Source: Achromobacter xylosoxidans A8 (GTDB lineage Bacteria; Pseudomonadota; Gammaproteobacteria; Burkholderiales; Burkholderiaceae_B). From it: a DNA stretch of 64,000 nt. The translations under genes were made by a program, and so were the position numbers. The DNA lies in NCBI RefSeq assembly GCF_000165835.1, contig NC_014640.1:1984001-2048000 (forward strand). Reading direction: 5' to 3'. The notes below the pieces were generated by a model. That model made no database searches. It was not told the origin of the DNA and saw nothing but the letters and a program-made list of their open reading frames with translations. Positions 1 through 15,698 of the stretch are shown here, piece after piece; the stretch's first letter is position 1, and each line of letters opens with the position of its first letter.

Positions 1-739
1 TGGACGAAAGCCGGTCCAGCAGGTCGTTCATGGCGGCCACCAGGGGCGCGATCTCGGTCGGCGCGGCGCGCTCGTCGATGGGGGAAAGGTCGTCGGGCCG
101 GCGCGCCCGCAGACGCTGCTGCAGCGCGTTCAACGGCGCCACCCCGCGCGACAGCCCGAACCACACCAGCAGCACGGCGACGGGCAGTACCACGAACTGC
201 GGAATGATCACGCCCTTGATGATGTCGTTGGCCAGTTGCGTGCGTTTTTCGACGGTCTCGGCCGCGATCAGCAGCGCCGGCTGCGTATCGGGCAAGTGCA
301 GGTCCACCCAGGTGAACGCAAGCCGGATGCCGAAGCCGCGCAAGGTCGCGTCTTCGTATTGCACTTCGCCCGGGCGGGGCTGGCCTACGGTGGAGGGCAG
401 GGGCAGCGCGCGGTCGCCGCCCAGATATTCGCCGCGGCTGCCCAGCGCCAGCCAGAATACGCTGTCGGTTTCGTCGGCATGCAGCACCTCGCGTGCGGTG
501 TCCGTCATCTTCAGCACGGCCCGGCCGTCCTGCGCGTGGACCTGCAGGGTCAGGACGTGGAGGTTGTTGGCCAGCGCGCGGTCGTAAGGCACGTTGGCGA
601 TGTTCTGGGCCACCACGTAGGTGATGGCCACGCTCATGGGCCACAGGAGGAATAGCGGCGCCAGCATCCAGTCCAGGATCTCGCCCAGCAGGGAGCGCTG
701 CGGCGGCGCGAAGCTCGGACCCTTGGCCCCCGCCCGCAT
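1..739 (-). CDS. Sensor histidine kinase, TctE/QseC-like, N-terminal part (cut by window edge)
   Basis: Only the first 246 codons are inside the window; the HisKA and ATPase domains lie beyond position 1. The visible part is the input half of a membrane kinase: transmembrane helix 1 at about residues 24-44, a periplasmic sensor of about 130 residues typical of the 2CSK_N family, transmembrane helix 2 at about 176-196, then the start of a HAMP-like linker. It directly follows the OmpR-type regulator at 783-1472 on the same strand, so the two form one operon. The ATG at 739 is used here. A GTG at 805, inside the end of the regulator gene, is in the same open frame and could be the true start. 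In related bacteria TctDE-type systems respond to tricarboxylates, but the ligand here is not known. Confidence 0.85.
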   Translation of the reverse strand, partial: MRAGAKGPSFAPPQRSLLGEILDWMLAPLFLLWPMSVAITYVVAQNIANVPYDRALANNLHVLTLQVHAQDGRAVLKMTDTAREVLHADETDSVFWLALGSRGEYLGGDRALPLPSTVGQPRPGEVQYEDATLRGFGIRLAFTWVDLHLPDTQPALLIAAETVEKRTQLANDIIKGVIIPQFVVLPVAVLLVWFGLSRGVAPLNALQQRLRARRPDDLSPIDERAAPTEIAPLVAAMNDLLDRLSS

Positions 740-782
740 GACATCCAGTGCTTCCTGGTTCAGCGCTTCCGGCGGCGCTGCT

Positions 783-1472
783 TCAGCTTGCGAGGTACGC
801 CGCACCCTGGTCCCGCTCAAGACAGTAGCCCAGGCCGCGCACGGTCACGATCTTCACGCCGCTGGGTTCCAGCTTCTTGCGCAGGCGGTGGACGTAGACC
901 TCGATGGCGTTGGTGCTGACCTCTTCGCCCCATTCGCACAGGTGGTCGACCAGCTGGGTCTTGCTGACCATGCGGCCGCTGCGCGTCAGGAGGATCTCGA
1001 GCAGGCTGACTTCGCGCGCCGACAGGTCCAGGGTCTGGTCGTCGACCATGGCGACGCGGCCTGTCTGGTCGAACAGCAGGCGGCCGTGCTTGATCATGGT
1101 GGCGCCGCCGCCCGCGCCGCGCCGGGTCAGGGCCCGCACGCGGGCCTCGAGCTCGGACAGCGCGAAAGGCTTGGCCATGTAATCGTCGGCGCCCAGGTCC
1201 AGGCCCTTGACGCGCTGCTCGATGCTGTCGGCCGCCGTCAGGATGAGCACCGGCAGGGCGGAGTTGCGGGCGCGCAGGCGCCGCAGCACTTCCAGCCCGG
1301 CCAGTTGCGGCAGACCGAGGTCCAGGATGAGCAGGTCGAACGCCTGGGCCGCCAGCGCTGAATCGGCCGCCAGCCCATCGCGCACAGCGTCCACGGCGTA
1401 GCCATTGTGGCGCAACGAACGGGACAGGCCGTCGGCCAGGATGCTGTCGTCTTCGGCGATCAGGATGCGCAT
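783..1472 (-). CDS. OmpR/PhoB-family response regulator (TctD/QseB-like)
   Basis: DNA-binding response regulator of 229 residues, the normal length for the family. The receiver domain occupies about residues 1-115, with the acidic pair ED at 7-8 and the phospho-acceptor Asp51 in LILDLGLP. The C-terminal winged helix covers about 125-220 and ends with the usual VRGLGY motif. It is transcribed away from recA and heads an operon with the adjacent kinase, whose start lies just after or overlaps its stop. It probably carries the phosphorylation signal from that kinase to transcription of transport genes. Sequence alone separates TctD from QseB subfamilies only weakly, and no target site was identified. 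Confidence 0.93.
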   Translation of the reverse strand: MRILIAEDDSILADGLSRSLRHNGYAVDAVRDGLAADSALAAQAFDLLILDLGLPQLAGLEVLRRLRARNSALPVLILTAADSIEQRVKGLDLGADDYMAKPFALSELEARVRALTRRGAGGGATMIKHGRLLFDQTGRVAMVDDQTLDLSAREVSLLEILLTRSGRMVSKTQLVDHLCEWGEEVSTNAIEVYVHRLRKKLEPSGVKIVTVRGLGYCLERDQGAAYLAS

Positions 1473-1583
1473 GGGCTACAGTGAGAAAAGACCCCGCGGC
1501 GCAAAGGGGACAAAACGCCGGGTTCGTCTGGCATTCTGGCATAGGGCGCCATGCTTGCCACTCAGGGTATACGTGCAAAACAC

Positions 1584-1612
1584 TGGCACACTGGGTTTAT
1601 GTACAGTATAAT
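1584..1612 (+). promoter_or_regulatory. recA promoter with LexA (SOS) box
   Basis: A perfect -10 hexamer TATAAT lies at 1607-1612, with a weak -35 (around TGGCAC, 1584-1589) 17 bases upstream. Between them, at 1591-1606, is CTG-N10-CAG (CTGGGTTTATGTACAG), the LexA operator pattern known from many proteobacteria. Its position overlapping the RNA polymerase site fits repression by exclusion. Transcription would begin near 1620 and leave a leader of about 85 bases before recA. The spacing and motif are read directly from the sequence; LexA binding is inferred. Confidence 0.8.
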
Positions 1613-1703
1613 CCGATGCCATAATCTGACCCGTTGCTCAAAGCACCCGCCTAAACCTGCGGCACTTCCCTAGACACCAGATACGTTACAGACAGGACTC
1701 TAC

Positions 1704-2768
<1,065 letters not shown>

Positions 2769-2899
2769 TCGGATCGGGGGCGGGCCTTGCGCAGCGGATT
2801 CATATCTGCCGCCAGCGGCCCGCATATCTCGTCGCAGCCCGAACATGTGCGGCAGGCGCCAGGACGGGCCTGCCGTTATGCATAGCAAGCAGGATACGC

Positions 2900-3583
2900 A
2901 TGAGCTGGAAACCGCCGCCCGCTACAGCCGAACGCCTACGCGCCAAGCTGGACGATGAATTCGAAACCGTGGCCAAGCCCCAGGGCTTGCGCCGCACTTC
3001 GGATGCGCGCCGCGAGCAGGAAGTGGAATCCGGCGAGGCGCCGGATTCATGGAGCCGCAGCTCGGAAGCGGGTAGTGTGCGGCGCGGGCGCCGCGCCGCT
3101 GCGGCCGAGGACGGCCCGGATGCCGATGGACAAACAGCCCGCAAGGGGCCTTCGTTGAAGATGCGGGCCGTAGGCTATCTGTCGCGCCGCGAACATGCCC
3201 GCGAGGAATTGGCGCGAAAGCTTGCCGCCCACGCCGAGGATCCGGCCGAGGTCGAGGCCGTGCTCGATGCCCTGGAAAAGGAAGGCTGGCTGTCCACCGA
3301 GCGTTTTGCGCAAAGCCTGGTCCATCGGCGCGCCTCGCGCCAGGGGGCGGCGCGCATCGTGCAGGAATTGCGCCAGCACGGGGTGGACGACAACCAGGTC
3401 GCCGAATTGCGCGAACAGCTGCGGGCCACCGAGTACGACCGCGCGCTGGAGGTCTGGAAGAAGCGCTTCAGCGCCAAGCCGGAAGACCGTGCGGCCTATG
3501 CCAAGCAGGCCCGCTTCCTGGCCAGCCGCGGCTTTGCGCATGACGTGATCCGCCGGATACTGGGCGAGGGCGACGAGGATTGA
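2900..3583 (+). CDS. recX: Regulatory protein RecX with long N-terminal extension
   Basis: RecX binds RecA filaments and limits their activity. The conserved three-helix repeats start near residue 85 ([17 protein letters not shown]) and run to the end ([17 protein letters not shown]), about 145 residues, matching the usual RecX size. The first roughly 84 residues are a charged, Arg/Glu/Ser-rich extension of low complexity that is not part of the core fold. The ATG at 2900 has an AGGA-like site upstream; an internal start just before the core would give a normal-length protein. The gene lies 131 bases after recA, the usual context, and probably shares its transcript. Confidence 0.9.
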   Translation: MSWKPPPATAERLRAKLDDEFETVAKPQGLRRTSDARREQEVESGEAPDSWSRSSEAGSVRRGRRAAAAEDGPDADGQTARKGPSLKMRAVGYLSRREHAREELARKLAAHAEDPAEVEAVLDALEKEGWLSTERFAQSLVHRRASRQGAARIVQELRQHGVDDNQVAELREQLRATEYDRALEVWKKRFSAKPEDRAAYAKQARFLASRGFAHDVIRRILGEGDED

Positions 3584-3616
3584 GCAGCCCTGTTCAGGGC
3601 TTGTCCGTATGCCTAT

Positions 3617-3640
3617 GAAAATCCGTCGCGGCGGATTTTC
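3617..3640. terminator. Intergenic hairpin between convergent recX and lipoprotein gene
   Basis: Perfect 9-bp stem GAAAATCCG / CGGATTTTC with a 6-base loop. A/T-rich outer pairs on both sides give a short U-tract for transcripts from either direction, so it can serve recX and the convergent gene ending at 3670. Confidence 0.6.
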
Positions 3641-3669
3641 CAAAAGCGAGCCGGCGGGCGGGGCGGGCC

Positions 3670-4344
3670 TTATTCCTGGATGGCAGACAGGAAGTCCGGG
3701 TCCTTGGCCAAGGCTTCGGTGCTGAGCCGTATCGAATCGTTTAGCGAAGTGAAGAAATTGGCGAACTTGTTCGTGCGTCGCTTGGTTTCCTTGGTTTGCG
3801 TATACACGGGCTTCTGCGTGGCCTTGTCGGTCACGACATAAGCAATACGCAGTGTCCAGTCCACCGAATAACCCAGGTCGTCCGCCAGGAATTCCTCGAC
3901 TTCGGCGGTCAATAGACGGCGTTGTTGGTTGCCATTGACCTTGACGCCGATGAAGCGCAGTTCGGCAAAGGTGGCGTCCCGGACAAAGTCCTTGACGTCC
4001 TTTTCGAGCAATATGTTTCCGATCGCGGTGTTGCGGACCTGATTCGGAGCGATTTGCGGAGCGCGGTAGCTGCCAGCGGAGTTCGGTGAGCTGGCCTGCT
4101 GGGAGGTCGACAGGCCGGCGTTGGCGTAGCGCTGGGATTTGGGCTGTTCTGCAGTCTCTTTCTTGTTGGGTTCGTAAGTGAAGTCACCGACTTCGACGGC
4201 CCCTTCAGCGCTGATCACCGACGAAGGCGAGTACTGGACCGGGAGCGTGTTCGGAACGTTGCCACAACCCGCCAGCAAGGCGATGGAAGCAAGAATGGTC
4301 GAACGCCCGATAACGCGCGCTGAGAACAACGATTGCAAGAACAT
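3670..4344 (-). CDS. Putative lipoprotein of unknown function
   Basis: A 224-residue protein with an N-terminal export signal and a lipobox LLAGC (Cys27), so it should be lipid-anchored in the cell envelope. Residues 28-100 are Ser/Pro/Asn-rich and look like a flexible linker. Residues 105-224 form an alpha/beta domain with regular hydrophobic strands (FAELRFIGVKV, WTLRIAYVV). The C-terminal half loosely resembles YajG/LpoB-type envelope lipoproteins, but I cannot assign a family. Its base composition is visibly lower in GC than its neighbours, and it is transcribed alone, convergent with recX. It may be a more recent acquisition or a relaxed-codon orphan. Confidence 0.75.
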   Translation of the reverse strand: MFLQSLFSARVIGRSTILASIALLAGCGNVPNTLPVQYSPSSVISAEGAVEVGDFTYEPNKKETAEQPKSQRYANAGLSTSQQASSPNSAGSYRAPQIAPNQVRNTAIGNILLEKDVKDFVRDATFAELRFIGVKVNGNQQRRLLTAEVEEFLADDLGYSVDWTLRIAYVVTDKATQKPVYTQTKETKRRTNKFANFFTSLNDSIRLSTEALAKDPDFLSAIQE

Positions 4345-4455
4345 GTTTTGCTGCCGGCTCGAAGGTTTGAGGGAGCAGCATTCTAAACCTTATGTGCCAA
4401 ATTGAATCTTATTATTTTTTAATGTATCGAGAATCGGCGGCGCACGGCAGGGGCG

Positions 4456-5373
4456 CTATTTCGCCGATTTGATCCCCGACAAGGTCTTGAAGCACACATT
4501 CCGGGTAATGGTCAGGAACTCATCGATATACGACGCGTCCGTGTCCTCGCTGCGCACCGTGGCGTACAACGTGCGCCATACGCCTTGCGGGCCCAGTCGA
4601 CACTGCCGCAGCCAGCCCTGATTCATGTATTCCGTCAGCGCCCAGTTGGGTAGCGCGGCCACGCCGCGGTTGCTGGCCACCAGTTGCGCAATGATGGGTG
4701 TGAGCTCCGCGCGCCGGATGGCGGCGGGTTCCACGTCGGCCGGGTCGAGGAACGCCGTGAAAACGTCCAGGCGCTGCTTGTCCACCGGGTAGGTGATCAG
4801 CGTCTGGTCGGCCAACTGGTCCGGCATGACGAACTTGCTGCCGGCCAGCGGATTGGATTCCGACACGGCCAGCACCAACTCATATTTGAACAGCGGCAGG
4901 TATTCCACCGCGTCCAGCGGTTGGGGATCGGACGTAATGACCAGATCCAGGTCGCCGCGCACCAGGGCGGGCAGGGGAGCGAAGGAAAACGCCGCCGACA
5001 GATCCAGCGCCACGTCCGGCCATTGCACCCGGAAAGCATCCAGCGCCGGCATCAACCACTGAAAGCAGGAATGGCAGTCGATCGCCAGGTGCAGCCGCCC
5101 AGTGCGGCCCGCGGCCAGCCGCTGCAGGTCCCGTTCCGTCGCGCGGATGCGCGGCAGCACCTCGTCCGCCAGCGCCAGCACCCGCAGGCCCGCCGTCGTC
5201 AGCCGGGCCGGCCGCGTGCGGCGGTTCAGCAAAGGAGTGCCCAGCCGGGTTTCCAGGTCGCGCAACTGGTGCGACAAGGCCGACTGGGTCAGATGCAGGC
5301 GCTCGGCGGCTTCCTGCAGGCTGCCGCCGTCGCGGATGGCGGTGAGCGTTTCAAGATGGCGGATTTCAAGCAT
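4456..5373 (-). CDS. metR: LysR-family regulator MetR
   Basis: LysR-type activator, 305 residues, with the winged helix-turn-helix at about 17-60 (LTQSALSHQLRDLE) and an effector domain from about 90 onward. It is divergent from metE with 142 bases between the starts, the classical metR-metE arrangement, and ends of the MetR type are present in the protein (first residues MLEIRHLETL). MetR uses homocysteine as co-inducer and activates methionine synthase genes. A palindrome matching the MetR pattern lies in the shared intergenic region. The assignment rests on both sequence type and neighbour. Confidence 0.93.
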   Translation of the reverse strand: MLEIRHLETLTAIRDGGSLQEAAERLHLTQSALSHQLRDLETRLGTPLLNRRTRPARLTTAGLRVLALADEVLPRIRATERDLQRLAAGRTGRLHLAIDCHSCFQWLMPALDAFRVQWPDVALDLSAAFSFAPLPALVRGDLDLVITSDPQPLDAVEYLPLFKYELVLAVSESNPLAGSKFVMPDQLADQTLITYPVDKQRLDVFTAFLDPADVEPAAIRRAELTPIIAQLVASNRGVAALPNWALTEYMNQGWLRQCRLGPQGVWRTLYATVRSEDTDASYIDEFLTITRNVCFKTLSGIKSAK

Positions 5374-5410
5374 GGGTGACTGCAGGGATCGGGAATAAGC
5401 TCATATTGTA

Positions 5411-5423
5411 TGAGATTTCCTCA
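5411..5423. promoter_or_regulatory. Candidate MetR operator between metR and metE
   Basis: The 13-base palindrome TGAGATTTCCTCA has the form TGAG-N5-CTCA, close to the enterobacterial MetR pattern TGAA-N5-TTCA. It lies in the 142-base divergent region, 38 bases before the metR start codon (5373) and about 93 bases before metE. The region is AT-rich, unlike its surroundings. No cobalamin or SAM riboswitch structure was recognised in it. Confidence 0.55.
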
Positions 5424-5515
5424 TTTTATGAATGTAGACATTGATTTTGATTCATTTTGGTTTGGCCTCAGAATAGCTGCCACTTGAACAAATTTTGTCT
5501 AAGGGCGGTGATGTC

Positions 5516-7813
5516 ATGACTATTATTCATAATTTGGGGTTCCCCCGCATCGGTGCTCAGCGTGAACTGAAGCGCGCGGTTGAGGCTTATTGGGCCGGCA
5601 AGCAGACCGCCGAAGAACTCGAACAGACCGGTCGCGACCTGCGCGCCAAGCACTGGAAGCTGCAGGCTGCAGCCGGCCTGAAGTTCGTACCGGTGGGTGA
5701 CTTCGCCTGGTACGACCAGATCCTGGAATGGACCACGCTGCTGGGCGCCGTGCCCGCCCGTTTCGGCCAGAAGGACAACGAGCCCGTCACGCTGGACACG
5801 CTGTTCCGCATGGGGCGCGGGCGCGCGCCGTCGGGCAAGCCCGCCGCCGCCTGCGAAATGACCAAGTGGTTCGACACCAATTACCACTACATCGTGCCGG
5901 AACTGGTGCCGGGCCAGACCTTCCGCATCGCCCGCGAATCGCTGTTCGAACAGATCCAGGAAGCACAGGCCCAGGGTTACGCCGTCAAGCCCGTGATCCC
6001 CGGTCCGCTGACCTGGCTGTACCAGGGCAAGGGCGACGCCTTTGCCGCCGGCGCCGCCGACGCGGGCAAGCTGCAACTGCTGGCCGCATTGCTGCCCGTC
6101 TACCAGGAAGTGCTGGCGCGCTTCGCCAAGCTGGGGGTGCCGTGGGTGCAGATCGACGAGCCCATCCTGGCGCTGGATCTGCCGCAAGCCTGGCGCGATG
6201 CGTTCAAGCAGACCTATGACCAGTTGTCCGCCAGCCCGGTCAAGCTGCTGGTGGCCACCTATTTCGACGGCCTGAAGGACAACCTGCCGACTGCGCTGGG
6301 CCTACCCGTGGCCGGCCTGCACGTGGACCTGGTCCGCGCGCCCGAGCAACTGGCGGAAGTGGTTTCCGGCCTGGGCGCCGAGCAGGTGCTGTCTGCCGGC
6401 GTGATCAATGGCCGCAACATCTGGCGCACCGACCTGGACGCCGCCATTGCCACGCTGACCCCGATCAAGCAGCAATTGGGCGACCGCCTGTGGCTGGCGC
6501 CGTCATGCTCGCTGCTGCACGTGCCGGTGGACCTGGCCTATGAAACCGAATTGGACGCCGAACTCAAGAGCTGGCTGTCCTTCGCCGCGCAAAAGCTGGA
6601 AGAACTGAGCCTGCTGGGCCGCGCCCTGGACAGTGCAACGCAAGCCGCCGCGCAGGACGGCCTGGCCAGGCAGCGCGCCGCGCTGGCTGCCCGCCGTTCC
6701 TCGACCCGCATCCATAATCCGGCCGTCGGCCAGCGCATGGCCGGCGCCGCCGCCGTGTCGCGCGACCGCGCGCCGTTCGCCGGCCGCATCGCCCGCCAGC
6801 AGGAACAGCTGGGCCTGCCCGCCTACCCGACCACGACCATCGGGTCCTTCCCGCAGACTGCCGAAATCCGTGCGCTGCGCCGCGACTGGAAGTCGGGCGC
6901 GCTGACGGACTCGGGCTACGAGACTGCCATCCGCAAGGAAATCGAGGAAGTCATCCGCTTCCAGGAGAAAGTTGGCCTGGACGTGCTGGTGCACGGCGAA
7001 CCCGAGCGCAACGACATGGTGGAGTACTTCGGCGAACTGCTGGCCGGCTTTGCCTTCACCAAGAACGGCTGGGTCCAGAGCTACGGTTCGCGTTGCGTCA
7101 AGCCGCCGATCATCTTCGGCGACGTCGCCCGTCCCGCGCCGATGACGGTGGGCTGGTCGTCGTACGCGCAGTCGCTGACCGACAAGCCGGTCAAGGGCAT
7201 GCTGACCGGGCCGGTCACCATCCTGCAATGGTCGTTCGTGCGCGACGACCAGCCGCGCGAGCAGACCTGCCGCCAACTGGCGCTGGCGCTGCGCGACGAA
7301 GTGGTGGATCTGGAAGCCGCCGGCATCAGCGTCATCCAGATCGACGAACCCGCCATCCGCGAGGGCCTGCCGCTGCGCCGCGCCGATTGGCAGGCCTACC
7401 TGGACTGGGCCGTGGATTGCTTCCGCCTGTCGACCGCCGGCGTGCGCGACGAGACGCAGATCCATACGCACATGTGCTATTCGGAGTTCAACGACATCAT
7501 CGAATCCATCGCCGCCATGGACGCGGACGTGATCACGATCGAAACGTCGCGCTCCAACATGGAGCTGCTCAAGGCCTTCGAGGACTTCCGCTATCCCAAC
7601 GACATCGGTCCAGGCGTGTACGACATCCATTCGCCGAATGTGCCCGAAGTGGATTGGATGGTCGGCCTGATGGAGAAGGCTGCGGCCCGCCTGCCCAAGG
7701 AGCGCCTGTGGGTCAATCCTGACTGCGGCCTGAAGACGCGCGCCTGGCCTGAAACCGAAGCCGCGCTGATCGGCATGGTGGAGGCGGCGCGGGCCTTGCG
7801 CCAGGCGGCCTGA
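5516..7813 (+). CDS. metE: Cobalamin-independent methionine synthase
   Basis: MetE transfers a methyl group from 5-methyltetrahydropteroyl-triglutamate to homocysteine, the last step of methionine synthesis, in the cytoplasm. The protein is 765 residues, the normal size for the duplicated-barrel family. The start chosen is the ATG giving [13 protein letters not shown], the family N-terminus; an upstream in-frame TTG at 5495 would add seven residues and overlap the AAGGGCGG Shine-Dalgarno. The zinc site is visible in the C-terminal barrel as HTHMCYSEF and NPDCGLKTR, and substrate motifs QIDEPA and [13 protein letters not shown] are intact. It is divergent from metR and closed by a strong terminator at 7862. 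Confidence 0.98.
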   Translation: MTIIHNLGFPRIGAQRELKRAVEAYWAGKQTAEELEQTGRDLRAKHWKLQAAAGLKFVPVGDFAWYDQILEWTTLLGAVPARFGQKDNEPVTLDTLFRMGRGRAPSGKPAAACEMTKWFDTNYHYIVPELVPGQTFRIARESLFEQIQEAQAQGYAVKPVIPGPLTWLYQGKGDAFAAGAADAGKLQLLAALLPVYQEVLARFAKLGVPWVQIDEPILALDLPQAWRDAFKQTYDQLSASPVKLLVATYFDGLKDNLPTALGLPVAGLHVDLVRAPEQLAEVVSGLGAEQVLSAGVINGRNIWRTDLDAAIATLTPIKQQLGDRLWLAPSCSLLHVPVDLAYETELDAELKSWLSFAAQKLEELSLLGRALDSATQAAAQDGLARQRAALAARRSSTRIHNPAVGQRMAGAAAVSRDRAPFAGRIARQQEQLGLPAYPTTTIGSFPQTAEIRALRRDWKSGALTDSGYETAIRKEIEEVIRFQEKVGLDVLVHGEPERNDMVEYFGELLAGFAFTKNGWVQSYGSRCVKPPIIFGDVARPAPMTVGWSSYAQSLTDKPVKGMLTGPVTILQWSFVRDDQPREQTCRQLALALRDEVVDLEAAGISVIQIDEPAIREGLPLRRADWQAYLDWAVDCFRLSTAGVRDETQIHTHMCYSEFNDIIESIAAMDADVITIETSRSNMELLKAFEDFRYPNDIGPGVYDIHSPNVPEVDWMVGLMEKAAARLPKERLWVNPDCGLKTRAWPETEAALIGMVEAARALRQAA

Positions 7814-7861
7814 GCAGACAGCTAGCCGTAGCGCCGCCGGATTCCATGGGTCCGGCGCCCA

Positions 7862-7900
7862 CCCTGATCCGCGCATGTCGCGCGCGGATCAGGGTTTTTT
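7862..7900 (+). terminator. metE intrinsic terminator
   Basis: Perfect 13-bp stem (CCCTGATCCGCGC, 7862-7874, with its complement at 7882-7894), a 7-base loop and six T residues. This cleanly separates metE from the synthetase gene that follows. Confidence 0.92.
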
Positions 7901-7995
7901 CTTTGCAGCCGCAAGGTCTCTGTGATGGCTGCAAACCACAGCTTGGGCGCGGCGCCGATGTTTTTTTCAATCCTGCTTGAACGAAATTCCGCGGC

Positions 7996-12020
<4,025 letters not shown>

Positions 12021-12024
<4 letters not shown>

Positions 12025-12587
12025 TCCCGGCCCTGTGGCTGACCGGGGAGGGCGCTCCGGTCGAGATGTGGCTGTTACACCTGCTTGCGGCCCGGCCGGC
12101 GCAGCGGCAGGCGGCCAGGGACTGGCTGGCCGAGGAGCTGGCGCGGCGCGATCCGGCCATGCCGCCGGAATGGACCGAAACCCCCAAGGGGCCGCGGATG
12201 TTGCCGGGCGCGCGCTGGCACAGCTCGTTTTCCTATTGTGGCCCCTATATTCTTTGCGGCCTGTCCCGGCAGGGCGTGCCGGGCGTGGACCTGACCAGCG
12301 CACAGGCCTGGCCGGGCGATGCCGATGTGCTGGCTCTCTATGGCGGCCCGCAGGCGGCCGCCGCACTGGCCGCCAGTCCGCCCGGCGGCCGGGCGGATGC
12401 CTTCGCCCGGGCCTGGAGCGCGCTGGAAGCGCGCCTGAAAGCCTGCCGGCGCGGGCTGGAGGAGTACTCACCGCAGCGCGAGCGGCACCTGGCCGCCGCC
12501 CAGCTTACCTGCCAGGTCCGGCACCAGGGCTTGTGGGCCGCCGCTGCCCTCTGCGGCAGCGCGCCAGGCGCCGGGCAGGGGTCTTGA
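12021..12587 (+). CDS. 4'-phosphopantetheinyl transferase, Sfp-like
   Basis: A 188-residue protein that should transfer phosphopantetheine from CoA to carrier domains. The Sfp-superfamily landmarks are a HSSFSYCGPYILCGLS strand pair (residues 67-82), GVDL with metal-binding Asp90, and the helix WSALEARLKA (132-141), equivalent to the WxxKEAxxKA motif, with Glu136. The acidic residue usually two after Asp90 is Thr here, so the match is imperfect. The GTG start at 12021 overlaps the synthetase stop as GTGA, implying translational coupling, and its likely client is Ser562 of that synthetase. A TTG at 12009 is a less likely start. Family assignment is by motif only. Confidence 0.78.
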
Positions 12588-12610
12588 TCGCAGGCTGTCT
12601 GCGCTATACT
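12584..12610 (+). promoter_or_regulatory. Candidate promoter for DUF2889-sucCD
   Basis: TTGATC at 12584-12589 and TATACT at 12605-12610 resemble sigma-70 elements, but the spacer is only 15 bases. It sits at the very end of the PPTase gene and would give a leader of roughly 50 bases before the DUF2889 start. Confidence 0.35.
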
Positions 12611-12667
12611 TTGAAGGTTTTGTTGCCGCGCACCATGCGCAGGCATCTCGCCCCGCAGGCCCCCAGC

Positions 12668-13270
12668 ATGCCCTTGCCACCGCCGGACTATCCTCGCCAA
12701 CCATTGCATACGCGTTCCATACGCGTGCAGTCGTATGCGCGCGAAGACGGGCTCTGGGACCTGGAAGCCGAGCTGATCGACGTCAAGGCGTACGATTTCC
12801 CCAAGCGCGACGGCGAGATGTTCAAGGCCGGACAACCCATCCACCACATGCATCTGCGCATCACCATCGACGAGACTTTCTCGATCGTGGCGGCGCAGGC
12901 CGTCTATGACGCGGCTCCCTACGGCGAGCATTGCATGGCCATCGAACCGGCTTACACTGATCTGATCGGCATGAACCTGCTCAAGGGGTTCCGCGGGCAG
13001 GTCAAGGAGCGGTTCGGGCACGTGGCGGGCTGTACCCACATGACCGAACTGTCGCAGGTGCTTCCCACCGCGGCAGTCCAGACCATGGCCAATCGCCGGC
13101 GGCAGGAAAACAACCCGAACCGGCGTCCATTCCAATTGGACGGTTGCCATGCGCTAAGCACCAGCGGCCCGGTGGTGGCTGAGCACTATCCCAAGTGGTA
13201 CACGGGGGGTAGCGCTGAGGCATCGGCCGATTCGTCCTCCGATTCACCTTCTTTTTCTCATACGTCCTGA
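12668..13270 (+). CDS. DUF2889 family protein
   Basis: A 200-residue cytoplasmic protein without signal or membrane segments. It carries the DUF2889 pattern: LHTRSIRVQSYAREDGLWDLEAELID near the N-terminus, then HHMHLRITID and a CxHMTEL motif (GCTHMTELSQVLP). The family has no established biochemical role. The start at 12668 gives the usual MPLPPPDYPRQ-type beginning; an ATG at 12635 would add 11 residues. The C-terminal 20 residues are Ser-rich and probably disordered. It ends 10 bases before sucC, so it is almost certainly cotranscribed with the succinyl-CoA synthetase genes, which hints at a link to central metabolism. Confidence 0.85.
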   Translation: MPLPPPDYPRQPLHTRSIRVQSYAREDGLWDLEAELIDVKAYDFPKRDGEMFKAGQPIHHMHLRITIDETFSIVAAQAVYDAAPYGEHCMAIEPAYTDLIGMNLLKGFRGQVKERFGHVAGCTHMTELSQVLPTAAVQTMANRRRQENNPNRRPFQLDGCHALSTSGPVVAEHYPKWYTGGSAEASADSSSDSPSFSHTS

Positions 13271-13280
13271 CAGGTAACAC

Positions 13281-14441
<1,161 letters not shown>

Positions 14442-14463
14442 AGAAAAACCCAAGGATTCACAA

Positions 14464-15345
<882 letters not shown>

Positions 15346-15460
15346 AAAGCTCCAGGCCGGGTGTCCGGGCGCTTTTGCGTCCGGCGCCGCGAGCCTGCTG
15401 GCGCAAGCCTGGTCCTGGCGTCAAACCCCTGATTTCCAGCGACCTGCAAGCGCCATCCCA

Positions 15461-15484
15461 AGCCCGCCATGGCGGGCTTTTTTT
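15461..15484 (+). terminator. sucD operon terminator
   Basis: An 8-bp perfect stem, AGCCCGCC with GGCGGGCT, a 2-base gap (AT) and seven T residues directly after. Confidence 0.88.
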
Positions 15485-15561
15485 CGTCTTTTTTCCGCAA
15501 TCCTAGGGAAATCCCGCGTCCATGCCGCGGCCTGGCAAACATACGGAAAGCTGAACGAAAC

Positions 15562-15698
15562 TATAATGAAAGAAATTCCACGCGTACCAAGCAAGAATGT
15601 CGCCGGGCTCGCACCAAGGCGGTCAGTACGTTTTTTTCGTCTTATTTCACCCATTCATTTGGTTTGTCCTAGGGGGATCACACCTAGGAAAGAGAGGC
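15562..15698 (+). promoter_or_regulatory. Leader region of the first TerC gene, with CCTAGG hairpin before the ribosome site
   Basis: The stretch between sucD and the TerC start is 353 bases and, apart from the sucD terminator, holds no gene. A perfect TATAAT lies at 15562-15567, implying a leader of about 125 bases. A T7 tract is at 15631-15637. Immediately upstream of the AAGAGAGG ribosome site is a 7-bp hairpin, TCCTAGG (15667-15673) with CCTAGGA (15683-15689). A third TCCTAGG copy is at 15501. TerC genes are often under Mn/pH-sensing leaders, but the hallmark bases of the yybP-ykoY riboswitch were not found here. Confidence 0.45.

Noticed and set aside
5374..5515. Cobalamin or SAM riboswitch before metE
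   Set aside because: The region is only 142 bases, shows no B12-box or SAM aptamer features, and is explained by metR-metE divergent control.
15562..15698. yybP-ykoY manganese riboswitch upstream of TerC
   Set aside because: The hallmark conserved loop bases (such as the GGGGAGUA segment) are not present; only a generic leader with a hairpin is supported.
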